A DNA stretch of 64,000 nt, from positions 682,001-746,000 of the forward strand of contig NZ_FNKO01000001.1 of NCBI RefSeq assembly GCF_900100925.1, in the 5' to 3' direction. The notes below the pieces were generated by a model. It was not told the origin of the DNA. It made no database searches and worked only from the letters and a program-made list of their open reading frames with translations. Positions 7,716 through 19,600 of the stretch are shown one piece after another; position 1 is the first letter of the stretch, and each line of letters starts with the position of its first letter. Origin of the DNA: Actinopolyspora saharensis (GTDB lineage: Bacteria > Actinomycetota > Actinomycetes > Mycobacteriales > Pseudonocardiaceae). A program made the position numbers and the translations under genes.

Positions 7716-10553
7716 GTGATCGACGTGGTGGACTCCTCCCGGTGGGAGCCGCGCCCGGCCCCCGCTCCGGAGCAGGACGAGCCGTCGGTGACGTCGATGT
7801 TCGGCAGGCGGGCGTTGGTCGAGCGGCTGCGTTCCGGTGCGTTGTCCGGCCGCGTCCCGTTGACGGTGCTCACCGGTGAGGTGGGCAGCGGGCGTTCGGC
7901 GGTGTTGAGCGCCCTCGCCGGAGAGCTCGCCGCGGCGGAGGCCCGGGTGGTGTCGGTGCGGGTCGGCGAGCACGAACGAACCACCCCTTACGGGCTGCTG
8001 TACCGGCTGCTCACCGCTGTCGAACCGTCCGGACGGGGGAAACGCGCCGACCGGGACTCGGTGCTGGGGCTCGTCGCCAGGCTCAGCGCCGACGCCGCTC
8101 GAGGTGGCTCCGGCGAGGTGCCCGCCCAGCTGGCCAACACCGTGTTCTCCCTGGTGCGTGCCCATGCACCGCTGACCGTGCTGATCGACGACGCGCAGTG
8201 GGTCGATGGTGCCACCGCCTCGCTGCTCGATCGGTTCGTGCGCCTGTTCGCCGGGCAGGGGTGTGCGATCGTGGCGACGTGGCGGCTGGGTCGTTCCGCC
8301 GAGTCGGACGGGCGACGGCTCGCCGGCGAGGTGGAGCGGCTGGTGGCCGACGGGCTCGCCCGGCACGTCCCGCTGCGTCCCTTGACGCGGGCGCAGAGCG
8401 CGGAGTTCCTCGCCGAGTCGGTGCGGGCCGTGCCGGATGCCGAGCTCGTCGACCGGCTGCACGCGGCGACCCGGGGCAATCCCGCGGCGTTGCGCTCGAT
8501 GGTCGAGCTGCACCAGCAGGCCGGGGTGCTGCGGGTGGTGGACCGGCACGCCTACATCCGGTCCGGGGTGGAGTGGCCGCCCTTGCCCGAGCGGCACCCG
8601 CTACCGGCCTCGATCCACGAGGCCGGTGCGGTGTGCTGGTCGGTGGCCCGGGCGATGGCCGTGCTCGCCCCGCTCGGGGAGAGCGCTGTGGGGCTGGCGG
8701 CCGAGGCGCTCGACCTCACCGCGGAGACCGTGCGCGCCGCGTTGGACGCGCTGGTGGCCGACCGGGTGCTGGTCGGCTCGCGCGGGGCGCGGCAGCGGTG
8801 GCGGTTCCGGATCCCGGCGGTGCGGGACGCGCTCGAGGCCTGCCTGGGGCCCTACGAGCGACGCAGGTTCTGCGCGCTGGCCGCGACCGCCGTGTGGAAC
8901 GGGGCGGCCGAACCGGGCGACGAGCACTTCCTGCCGGACCGGCTGGCCGACGCGGGCGCGTTGGTCGATCCGGATCGCTCCGCCGAGCTGCTGCTGGCGC
9001 GCAGCGGGGAGGTGATGTTCACCGACGGGCTGCGCGCCGTTCGCTGGTTGCGCGCGGTGGTCGATCGGGTGGTCGATCCGGGGCAGCGCGCCGTGGCGAT
9101 GCGGATGTACAGCGCCGTCTGCGGCATCCACAGCCGGATGGCCGAGGCCGCCGACGGGGCTCGGGCGACGTTGGCCGAGCACGCCGACCGGTTGTCGGTC
9201 GAGATGGCCCAGGAGATCGCGATCGTGTACGTGAACGGTCTCGCCGCGTGCGAGCGGTGGTCGGAGTTGGACCGACTGGCCAGCGGGGAGGCGCCGCCGG
9301 TGCCCGGTGGGCGGGCGAACGAACTGGTCACCAGGGGGTTCGCCCTGATCATGCAGGGGCGTTGGGGCGAAGGGGCCCGGTTGCTGGAGCGGAACTGGCA
9401 GCTGTGGTCGGGGGCGAATCCGGTTACCGCCGACTTAGGGGACATGTTCCGCGGGGGTGCCGGGGTGGTGCTGGGGCGGCCGGAGGTGCTGCGCCGGTTC
9501 CTGCGGGACCCGGGGTTGTGGCGTTCGTGGGACTTCCCGCAGCACCGTTTCGAGCAGGCGCGGTACGAGGTCAACATGCTCCTGCTGCTCGGGGAGCTGG
9601 ACGAGGCGATGCGGGTGCTCGACGCGCGGGGGCTCACCGTCGAGCAGTTGCAGAGTTCGGACCGGTCGTTGCTCCGGCTGCTGTGGGGGCAGCACTCGGC
9701 GGCGCTGGACATCGCCCGGCGCAGCATCGCCGAGGGGAGCTACTCGGCACGTCCGCTGGCCCTGATGGCGATGGCCCGCGACGCGGCCGGAGTGCTGATC
9801 GGGAGGGGGTGGCTGAGCCGGGCCCGGCAGCTGACCGGGATGGTTCGGGGCAGGCCTCTCGATCACGTGCTCGACCACGCCGACGCGTGGGTGCTGCACG
9901 CCCTGGGGGACCACGCCGAGGCCGACGAGCTGCTGCGCTCGGGGCTGCGTTCGGCCGACGAGAACGGGTTCGTGCTGGGGACCGAGTGGATGTGGGCCGA
10001 TCTCGCCGCTGGTGAGTGGGCCCGCGGGGACGTCGCGGCCGCCGAGGAGTGCGTGCGGCGGGGAGGTCTGGTCGCCGAGGCGCTGGGCACCGGCAGGGCC
10101 GAGATCGCCTGGCTGCTGTCCCGCGCGCTGGTCCACGGTGATCGGCAGGCGGGCCGGGAGGCGGTGCGGCTGGCTCGGCAGCGGGCGATCCCGGACGAGA
10201 TGGCCTGGACGTTCTTCCGGGCGGCTCGGTCCGGTGTGGACACCTCGCGGTTGTTGTCGGAGGCCTACGAGCTCTTCGGTGAGCTCGACGCGCTGCTGTG
10301 GCGTGCCCGGATGCGCCGGGTCATGCGGGAGCACGACGTCTCGGTGCCGGGCCGCGGCGCGAGCACGGCGGAGAACGAGCGGCTGCTCGCGGTGCTGGTC
10401 ACCGAGGGGTGGGGCAATCGCCAGCTGGCGACGGTGTTCGGCACCAGCGAGAAGAGCGTGGAGGGGCGGCTCACTCGGATGTTCGCCCGGACCGGTTACC
10501 GCTCGCGAGTGGAGCTGGCCGCGGCCATGCTCACCGGGCGGTTCCGTCCCTGA
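7716..10553 (+). CDS. LAL-type LuxR-family transcriptional regulator (second, divergent copy)
   Basis: A 945-aa paralogue of the neighbouring LAL protein. The ATPase part begins around residue 28 (SMFGRRALVERL). The P-loop reads TGEVGSGRSA, so the conserved Lys of Walker A is Arg60. Walker B is LTVLIDDAQWVD. The middle is a long TPR-like helical region, and the C-terminus carries the LuxR helix-turn-helix (ENERLLAVLVTEGWGNRQLA, then EKSVEGRLTRMFARTGYRSR), nearly the same as the recognition helix of its neighbour. Start is uncertain: GTG 7716 has GGGGA 5 nt upstream; ATG 7797 is an alternative that begins right at the conserved FGR. The shared recognition helix suggests both regulators bind the same sites (inference). 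Confidence 0.87.
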   Translation: MIDVVDSSRWEPRPAPAPEQDEPSVTSMFGRRALVERLRSGALSGRVPLTVLTGEVGSGRSAVLSALAGELAAAEARVVSVRVGEHERTTPYGLLYRLLTAVEPSGRGKRADRDSVLGLVARLSADAARGGSGEVPAQLANTVFSLVRAHAPLTVLIDDAQWVDGATASLLDRFVRLFAGQGCAIVATWRLGRSAESDGRRLAGEVERLVADGLARHVPLRPLTRAQSAEFLAESVRAVPDAELVDRLHAATRGNPAALRSMVELHQQAGVLRVVDRHAYIRSGVEWPPLPERHPLPASIHEAGAVCWSVARAMAVLAPLGESAVGLAAEALDLTAETVRAALDALVADRVLVGSRGARQRWRFRIPAVRDALEACLGPYERRRFCALAATAVWNGAAEPGDEHFLPDRLADAGALVDPDRSAELLLARSGEVMFTDGLRAVRWLRAVVDRVVDPGQRAVAMRMYSAVCGIHSRMAEAADGARATLAEHADRLSVEMAQEIAIVYVNGLAACERWSELDRLASGEAPPVPGGRANELVTRGFALIMQGRWGEGARLLERNWQLWSGANPVTADLGDMFRGGAGVVLGRPEVLRRFLRDPGLWRSWDFPQHRFEQARYEVNMLLLLGELDEAMRVLDARGLTVEQLQSSDRSLLRLLWGQHSAALDIARRSIAEGSYSARPLALMAMARDAAGVLIGRGWLSRARQLTGMVRGRPLDHVLDHADAWVLHALGDHAEADELLRSGLRSADENGFVLGTEWMWADLAAGEWARGDVAAAEECVRRGGLVAEALGTGRAEIAWLLSRALVHGDRQAGREAVRLARQRAIPDEMAWTFFRAARSGVDTSRLLSEAYELFGELDALLWRARMRRVMREHDVSVPGRGASTAENERLLAVLVTEGWGNRQLATVFGTSEKSVEGRLTRMFARTGYRSRVELAAAMLTGRFRP

Positions 10554-10629
10554 TCCGTTCCCGTCGTGGTTGTGGTGGCCGTGGGGGCTTTTTCGGGGGC
10601 CGAACCGCGCGTTCGTGCGCATCGGTGGT

Positions 10630-13600
10630 TCAGGGGGCGTCCGCGTCGCCGGAGGCGGGCTTCGGGGCGAGGAAGTGCTCCAGCTCGCTCCTGGCCGGTG
10701 GCGGTTCCGGTGCGCTCGGCGGGTCGTCGCCGTGCGGCCGGTCCGGGGCGTGCTCGTCGGCGGAGCTCGTGCTGTCGGGGCGGTGGTGCCCCGGTTCCGG
10801 TGCCGTTTCGGGAGGTTCCTGCTGTGCCGGTTCGCTCAGCCCCAGCCGGGTCAGCCCGTCACCGTCGACTTCGAGCAGCACCGGTTCATCCGGCCCGGTG
10901 CGCAGTGGTGCCTCCCACTCCGGTGGGACCGTCCCTCGGTAGGACGGGGTCAGCTCCCACTCCGGGGTCACCCGAACCAGGTACCGCGTTTTCTTCGCGG
11001 TGCCGGGGGACTCCTCGGTGGTGGAGACCTCGGGGGCCTCGTCGGTGCTCCGATCGCCCACGGTCCGGTTGATGCTGACCAGCCCCTGTCCGGGTCGCAG
11101 GGGTGCTCCCTCCAGCCCGGGCTGGCGGAAGTCCATCGAGGTCATCACTGCCGCCTTGCCTCCGCGCTGCGAGGTCGACCTCACCTGCTGCTGTTCGGTG
11201 TCGGTGCTGGTCAGCGAGCCCTGCTTCACCTCTCCGAGCAGCTCGCGGCTGCTCAGGTCGGCGGTGATCCGCACCGACTCCAGCTGTCCTCCCGCGAGCT
11301 CGACGGTGTGGCCCCCGGGGGACAGCGCCTCCGGCAGGTGCGAGCGCAGCTGTCCGACGCCGGTGGCGGTGTGCAGCCGGGCGGCGTTGCCCGGACGCAG
11401 GTCCGGCCGCGGCGGTTCCAGTTCGGGATCGCCGTGGGCGAGCTTGCCGAGCTCGTCGTGCAGTGCCGGTGCGGCGAACGGTCGTACCCGGATCTTCGCC
11501 TCCGGAGGCCACGCCGGCCGGTCCGCCTGCTCGTCGCGTTCCCGCCGGAACGGGCCGTCGGCCCGGGCCAGGGGCGGCGGTGTCGGGCCGTCGAGCGGGA
11601 GCACCTCGGAGGTGGGGATCGTGGAGCGCGCCGCTGCGCGCAGGTCGAAGCTGCTGCGCCACGGCTGCCCGAACCGGCGCGGAGCGAGCCGGGCGAACCG
11701 TCCGCCCAGGAGGCCGCTGTAGGCGCCCGGCCGGGAGTAGGGGTAGACCTCCATGTCGATGGTCAGGTCGTGCAGGAACTGCACCGCGGGCTCCGCGCCG
11801 TCGGCGGTGGTGGAGTGCCCGTTCCGCGCGGATCCCTCGAAGCCCCGCTTGCTGCCGTAGGCGCCGGTGAGGCCGTGCATGTGCACGCTGCCGGGCGCGT
11901 TGCTGGTCCCGTAGAAGGGTGATGCCCCGAGCATGGCGTTGACGTCCCACCCACGTTGGTCACCGTGCCCCGTGGTCCGGCTCGTCTCGTGCGAGTCGGT
12001 CGTGGTGTGCTCGGACAGCGTCCGCTGGTACCGCCCCGCGCCGGGCCGCGCGCGCAGCACCACCAGCTGCTCGACCTTGCCGAAGGGGGTGTCGCCGGTG
12101 AGGTGCACCGGTCGTCCGCCGTTGAGCATCTCCTCGAGGGCGGTGTCGAAGCCGTACCTGCTGCCCAGCTGCCCCAGCACGCCGTCGACGAGCCGCTCGT
12201 TGATCGCGTCGAACTTCGGCACGCTCGGTTGCTGCGGTGTTGGCGGCTTGCCCAGTGCTTCGTAGGCGAGGTCGAGCATCCGCGCGCCGGCGCCGGGCCG
12301 TCCGTGCTGTCGGGACCATCCGGACAACCGCTGCTGGACCTGTTCCAGCAGCTCCCGCGCGGCACCGGGCCGGTAGAGCTCGATCCTGCCGCTGCCCCGC
12401 CCCGCGTTCTCCGGGGGACGCACCGCTGAGGTCTCCTGCTCGGCGGCGTGGGCGGAACCGTCGTGGTCCCGGGGCGGCTGCGGGGCGGGGTCGGGCTCGG
12501 GGTGCTGCTGGTCACCGGATTCGGGGTCCGCTGGTTCCGGAGCGTGCCGCCGGTAGTGCTCGGCGTCTTCGGGGGCCAGCCGCGCGATGTCGGACTCGGG
12601 CAACCGGCCGACCTGGTGCAGTTCCGCGGCGGGGACCCACGCCTCGACGGCGTCGGGAACCCGCACCCATTCGCTCCGCTCGTCCGGGGGGCCGTGGTGC
12701 AGCAGCCGGAGGGGGTCCTGCCACGAGCGCCGCGCCGAGGTCCGCACCTCGTGCACCGCGTCGTAGCGCACCAGATAGCCCCGTTCGGTGTGGCGGTGCG
12801 CGGAGGTGCTCTTCGCGGAGTCGGACTTCGAGGCCGTTGCGTTCCCGGAGGTGTAGCTCACCCCGAACTCGGAGGTCGGACCGAGCATCGCAGCGGGGTT
12901 TCCGCTCGCGAAGTACTGCGTCAGGTCGCCTCCGAGCCGGTAGCTGCGGCTGTGCTTGCTGGTCGACTGCGCACCGCGTTCGGCCCGCTCGTGCGAACCG
13001 CCGAAGCTGTGCGCGTCGTCCCTGGCGACCACCCGTGGGGTCTCGAGTCTGGTGGACAGGTCCGCTCGGGCGGTCAGCTCCCGGTTGCCCAGCGGCCCAC
13101 CGGGGTTGTGGCTCTTCAGCCACGCGGTGTCGCGGTGCAGCGCGGCCCGTTCGAACCGGGCGGTGCGGGCGTCGGGACCGGTGAAGGACTCCACCGCGTC
13201 GAGCGCGGTGCTGTGCTCGTCGAACGCGGTGGGTTTCCTGCCGAGGAGCGGGGCCACTGCCCAGTTCGTCCATCGTGTTCCCGCGACCGTGCCGAGCATG
13301 GTCGCCACTGTGCGGCGCAGCCCCGGTGCGGGGGCCAGCGAGTCGAGTTCGAAGTCGGCGGGCAGGTGTCCTTGCCGGTGCGGCCGGGGTGGGTGGCCGC
13401 GCTGCCAGGTGCCGGTGTCGTCGTTGGCGTCGTTCCCGCGCGTGGTGGGCGAGTCGGCCGGGGCGTCGTCGAGCCGGGTTTGCGCGCGTTCGGGGGCGCT
13501 GATCCGCACGTGCGAGTGGATCGTGCTCGTGCCGGCCGGGTCGGGTTGGTCCGACCACCGTCCGCCGATGCGCACTTCGAACTCGGTCGGGTAGCTGAAC

Positions 13601-16600
13601 TCGTGCACCGGGGCGTGGTCCGTGGTGCGGCTGTAGCCGGTCGTGTGCGAGGTGGTTTCCTCGTGGCCGTGGGAGACCTCCCGCGAGGTTTGCAGCCCGG
13701 AGTAGCTGTTGTGCTGGGCGGGGCCGACCGGGTTGGGGATCGAGGCGGGCGCGATCGCGTTGATTCCCGCCGTGGTGCTCCTGCCGTGCTCGCGGGTGAG
13801 GCGGTGCGTCTCGTGGTTTCCGATCGTGCTGGTGGTCGAGGTGCCGTGTGGCCGGCCCAGGTAGCGCGCCCCGGTGCGGTCCAGCGTGCCGCGCACGAAC
13901 ACGTCCGGGGCGCCCGGGTGCATCGTGCCCAGGGGCAGGCGCAGTCCGTCGCCGCCGGTGACCTCCCTGGGGTGGGCGCGCACGATGGAGTTGAGCCGTG
14001 CGGCGAGCTCGGGCAGGGCCTTGCCGGGCAGGGTGCCGTCGGCGTGCAGCTTGCTCAGCACCGGCCCGGTGATGGCCTGGACCGCGTGTTCCTCCAGCTG
14101 GTGGTGGGCGTCGAGCCGGTCCGGGATGCGGTGCTGCTCGGCTTCGGGGGGCGCCGTGGTGTGGTCCCGGTCCGGTGGTCCGGCCGTGTTCGCGGTGGTT
14201 CCCTCCGGGTGGGCGGGGGCTGGTGGTTCGTCTGCGGTGGCCTCCTGTTGGGGTGGCGTCTCGGTGGTGCCGCGCGTCCACACGGTCGCTGCTCCGTCCA
14301 CGTGCAGCAGTCGTTTCGGCGCGTACCGGCTCACCGCCTCCGGGGCGGGGGGGTCGATGCCGGGTGCGGTCCCGCGCTCGCCGTTCCGGGTCGGTTCGTC
14401 GGGTGGGACCTCCCGCTGCTCGTCACCGAGCCGGACCAGGTAGCGCAGCGCGACTCGTTGTTTGTGCAGCCGTCCGCGGTGGTCGCTGGTGGTCGCGCGT
14501 TCGTGCCCGGCGGTGTGGGTGTGCTCGTCGCGGGTGCTGCGCACGTGCGAGACGGCCGGTCCGGCCAGTGCGCCGGTGAGACCGCTGATGTCACCGCCTG
14601 CCACCCACAGCGTGCCGCCGCGCTGGCGGGTGGTCGCCTGCCCGGAGGTGGAATCGGCCTCGTCGGTGGTGGTGTGCGTGACGGTGCCCTCCACGTCGGG
14701 CAGAGGTCGAGTGTGCGCGTGCTCGGCGACGCCGAGCACGATCTCGATCGGAGCCCGTCGGCCGTCGAAGGAGAAGGTCTTGCGGACCGGCCCCTGCAGC
14801 ACTTCCGCGCCCAGCGAGTGCAGCCAGTCGCGCAGTTCACGCCCCGCGGGGTCACCGATGCGCAGGCCCAGTTCCCCGGAGATCGCGCGGTGGACGGCGC
14901 CGAGGCCGGACAGCTCGGCGTGGGTGATCTCGCCCGGGTACTGCCACGGCTCGGGTGGGGTATCTCCCGCGTGCGTGGTGTCCTCGGGCCAGGTCAGGTG
15001 CGCTGTCGCGTCGGCGGCCGCGTGCTGGGTCACCTCGTCGCTGCGGGGGAACCGTCCCGGGGTGCGCACGGTGATGCGGTAGTCGGTCTCGTGCCGGGCC
15101 GTGCGGCCGGGCCGGTGGTGTTCGGTGAGCGTGGTGGTTTCCTCGTGCCCGTGCCGGGCCGTCAGGTCCGAGTCCCTGGAGTTGACCAGGCCGGCCACCT
15201 GTATCTGCGCCAGCAGGTACAGCCAGGGCACTCGGAGGCCGAGTCCTCCGGTTCCCAGTGGGGAGCGTTTGGTGGTGGAGCTGTTCCGGGCGGTGTCGTG
15301 CGTGCGCGAGCTGGTGAGCTCCGCGGTTCCGCCGCGCGCCTCGTTCGGCGTCGCCGCGCGCAGCTCGGCGATGTCCAGGGTGATCCGTGCGCCGCGTCCT
15401 CCGGCTCGAGTTCCCAGGTCCACCTCGTAGCCGCCGTCGGCCGCCCGGTGGAAGTGCTTCCGCAGGTTCTCGTCGGAGAAGGCAACCTCGACGAACTCCC
15501 GCAGGTTCGGGTGCTGCCGCAGCCGCCTGTTCCCGGTGAGCAGTTCGAGCACCGACGCGCGCACGGAAGTGCCGTCGAGGTCCGCCACGGTCGGGCGGTC
15601 GGCCCTGAGCCGGTCGAGCGGGGGTTCGTGCGAGCTGTCCGCGGTGTCGTCGCGTGGTACTTCCGGTGCGCTGTCCGCGGTGGACGCTCCGGGGGCCTCC
15701 GGTGGTTCTGCCGTGGTGCGGGGAGTCGGGGGCCGGTCCTCCGTCGCGGTGTGCATCCGGTCGAACTCGGCGAGCACCTCGTCGGTGAAGCTCGCCGGTT
15801 CCCGCTGGTGCTCGGCACCGGCGTGCGTGGTGTTCTCCGCGGTGCTGTTCGGAGTCGCCCGTTCGGGGTCGGGCCGTCCCCGGAGGCTTTCCAGCTCGGT
15901 CTCCTCGGGCACGGGGGGCAGGTGCGTCGTCCGTCGCGGCGCGGGGCCGGTGTGCGGGGTGGGGTCGGGGTTGTGTTCGCCCGGGGCGTTCCACGGTGCC
16001 GGTCGGGTCGGAGCCGCTGGAGGCGTGGAGCGCTCGGCCTCGGCCTCCCGCTGGTGGTCCGGATCGCGCGGGAGGTCGAGTCCGCCGCGTGGTGCGGTCT
16101 CCGCGGCGGCGCGGAAGCCGGCCAACTCTCGGTCCGCTGTGGCTTTGGCCGCCCACCACTCGGACTGGGCGTCGTGGGCCTGGTCGCGGGCCCGCTCCAG
16201 CTCCCGCTCCACGGTGGACACTTCGTCACCGGTGGCGCGGACGGTGCTGTCCGAGCCGAGCACCCCGTCGCGGGCCCGGTCCCTGTTCGCGATGGCCTCG
16301 TCCAGTCGGTGCTGAGCGGTGTACAGGGTCTCGGTCGCGTGCGTGAGCTGGTCCTGGGCGTGCCGCACTTCGTCCTGCATCCGCTGCCGCCCGGCGTCGG
16401 AGCGGGCGTACTCGGCTTCGGCGGCGCGCTCGTGGTCGGCGGCGTCGCGCAACTCCCGCTCCGCGTCCGCCAGGCGTTCGGCCTCGTGCGGCTGTCGGGA
16501 ACGCAGCTGCTCCACTTCCTCGGCCAGTTCCGCGCGCTGCGAGCTCGCCGGCCACAGCCGGTTCACGGCCGCGTCGGCCTGCCGGTCCGCTTCCGCGACC

Positions 16601-19600
16601 CGCGGTCCGTCGCGCAGCTCCTCCAGCCGGCTCCGCGCCGTCTGCTGGTTCGTCCGGGCCTGGTCGACCTGCTGCTCGAGGGTGCGCACCCGCTGCTCGG
16701 CCCGGTCGAGTTCGCTCCGCCGCTCGGTCAGCGCCCGCTCGGCCTCCGCGCGGCGGGGTGCGATCTCGTTGAGCTGCTCGACCGATTTCCGCCGCGCCTT
16801 GTCCGCCGCGATCTCGGCCTTGCGCCAGGCGTCGGCCTTGCTCGTGAGCGTGTTCTGGGCCTGCGAGAGCTGCTCGGGCAGGTCCCGGCCGAGCAGTCCG
16901 GGCAGGTCCGGCTCGCTGACCCGCAGCTGCGTGGATGCCGGGATCGCGAGGTCGACCACACCGGTGGTTCCGTCCACCTCGCCCACGACGCGGTACTCGA
17001 CGTCGTACTCGACCAGGCCGCTGCGCTCGTCCGGTTTGACGGCGCTGGTGCGCCCTCCTGCGGTTCCCCCGGTCGAGGTGTCGTCGGCCGCGGCGTCGCG
17101 CTTGAGGTCCGCCCCGCGCGAGTTGAGCAACCCGCCCGGATCGTTGTTCCACAGCGCCCGGCCCTGCCCGGGGGCCACCGAGCTGGATCCGGTCTCCTCG
17201 TGCTTGGTCTCGGCCGTGTTGGTGGTGGAGTCGGCGCGCGGGTTGGCCATCTCCAGCCCGTCGCTGAGGGCGACCAACCGTGGGGTGTGCACCCGCGCGT
17301 AGATCTTGACCTCGGCGTGCCGGTTGGTCAGCAGCGCGGTCTCGTGCAGTTTCGGCACCGTCAGGGGCCCGTCGAGCATGTCCGGCAGGTGCGGCTGCAG
17401 CACTTCCGAGCTCAGCGTGGAACGCAGCGTGTGCAGCGCGCCCGTGCCGTCGGTGGTCAGCCCCTTGCCCGCTCCGGCTCGCCGCAGGGCCTCCACGGCG
17501 GCCTCCCGCAGCGCCCCGACACCGCGCATTCCCTCCGGTGCGGCGGTCTTCGGGATGGTCGGATTGTTCCGCTGCCAGGTGCGCAACTCCTGCTCCCGCG
17601 CCTCCTGCGGGCCGACCACTCGCTGTTTCGGCGCGTAACCGCCGGATCGACCGGGTTCGCCGTCCGTGCTCGTCGACTGGTTGTCGGCGAGCAGGCGCAT
17701 CCGCAACCGCTGCTCGTCCAGCGATACCGTGGTCGGTTCCCGACCGTCGCGCAGCACGGTCAACTCGAACCGCACCGGGACCTCGTAGCGGGCCATCGGA
17801 CCGCTGGCCTTGCGCGTGTAGCCGACCTGGCGGGACGAGGACTCCGTCCGGGTCGTCGAATGGCCGTGTCCCACGTTCGTCCCGGCGCCCAGCCCGGTAC
17901 CGGCCGTGGTCGACAGTTTCGGGTCACCGGTGCCCGGGGTGATTCCGCCGAGAGCGCTCACCCCGGCGTTCCAAGCGTGTCCCCTGGAATTGGCGCCGGT
18001 TTCCTTGGCGCTTCTGGCGAGGGTGTGGTCGACCCCGACTCCGTCGTTGACCACGTCGACGAACTCGGGGTCGCCGAGCTCGGCGTTGAGCATCACCTGG
18101 TAGCTGTCCCGCCCGAACACGCCGGGCCGGTGCACCAGCAGCGGGACGCCGCCGTCCAGCGTGGTGTCCAGCAGCGCGGTCACGTTTTCCCGGGAGGTCA
18201 GTCCGGCCAGCTGCCGCAGATTGCGCATCGAGTCGTTGAGCGCCGATTCCGGCAGCAGCTTCGCGCCCTCCGGGCCGAGCTTCTCGCGCATCTCGTCGAT
18301 CAGCCGGGTCAGGTCCGGGACGTCGTCGACCGCGCTCAGCCCGAGCGAGCTGGGCTGTCCCCTGGAGATCGTGCTCGGCGCGTCCAGCCGTTCCTGCCGG
18401 TGCGTCGGAGCCGTTGCTGGTTCGTCGAGCACGCCGAGCGCGCGGGCCTGTTCCTCGCTGACGCGCAGGAACACCCCGCCGGGCAGCGTCGTCACCGACC
18501 CCTCGGCCCGCGGCGTGCCGTTGTGCAGCATGTTCCGCTCGTGGCTCTCGGCCTGCAGCGTCACTTCGGCGTCCAGTTGCACCAGCATCGTCCGCGCGTT
18601 CGCCGGGGTGATGACGTTGCGCTCCAGGCTGCCCGAGATCTCGGCGCCGTGGGTCTCGGACGTGGTCCTGCTCCACGGTTTGCCGGACAGCGCGCCACCG
18701 CCGAGTCCGCTGGTCGGGTCGGCGGGGGTGCTGCTCGGGCGGGCGGTGCCGGTGAAGGAGGTGTTGAGCTCCCAGCCCGTCCTGCGGGTGGTGCTCGCAC
18801 CGGCCTTGAACCCACCGACGTCGTTGTTCTCGGTGCTGAGTCCTTCGGAGGCGGAGACCAGTCGTGGATGGCTCAGGGCGAAGCCCATGGCCACGCCACC
18901 CCTGCGGTCGTGCACCCTGCGGCTGTGGACCAGACCGTCCTCCACCAGCCCGTGATCGACGAGCTGGCGCAGCTCGGCCTTGACGTTCTCCGGGCTGAAG
19001 AACCGGTCCAGCACGTCGCGGGAGACGCTTCCCGGCAGGCCGAGCGCCCCGTCCCCGTCCGCTGCTCGGTCGAGCAGTCGGATCGCCTCGTCGCGCAGTC
19101 CCTCGGTGTGGGCCACCGCTTCGACGTGCAGCCAGTTCGGCGCCTCCGGTCGGTTCCGGTTGCTGAGCAGTTCGCGGATGTTGGACGGATCCGCGTCCCC
19201 GAGCTCGCGGGTCCGCGGCGGGCCGGGGCGGAACTCGGCGAGGTCGTGGGAGGAGGTCGCCGAATCGGGCATCCACAGCGTCATCGGATCCCGGAGCGCC
19301 GGGATCTCCACCACGCCTGGCTCCGCCGGGCGGTCCGGGGCCGCGGTGCGGGCCAGCACCTTCGGTTCCGGCACTTCGCGCGCCGGTGAGCCGGGAGTGG
19401 TGCGCTTGACCCAGGAGCGGGTGCGGCTGTAGCTGCTGATCTCGACGTCGAATTCCACCGGGTAGCGGAAGAGCTGCGATTTCGAGTCGCCCACCAGCAG
19501 CGACTGGTGGCTCACCGTCGGGTTGGCGCTCATCTTGTGCGCGGTCGTGTCGCTGTACTTCACCCCGACGGTGGGGGAGAGCACCGATCTGGTCACCCCC

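Noticed and set aside
7572..8597. Minus-strand frame at the start of the right LAL gene
   Set aside because: Antisense to the ATPase domain and would overlap the divergent promoter region; no domain seen.
12448..19389. A long open frame on the plus strand opposite the giant gene
   Set aside because: It is antisense to a frame with clear domain content, is Gly/Arg/Val-rich without motifs, and arises from the high GC at third codon positions.
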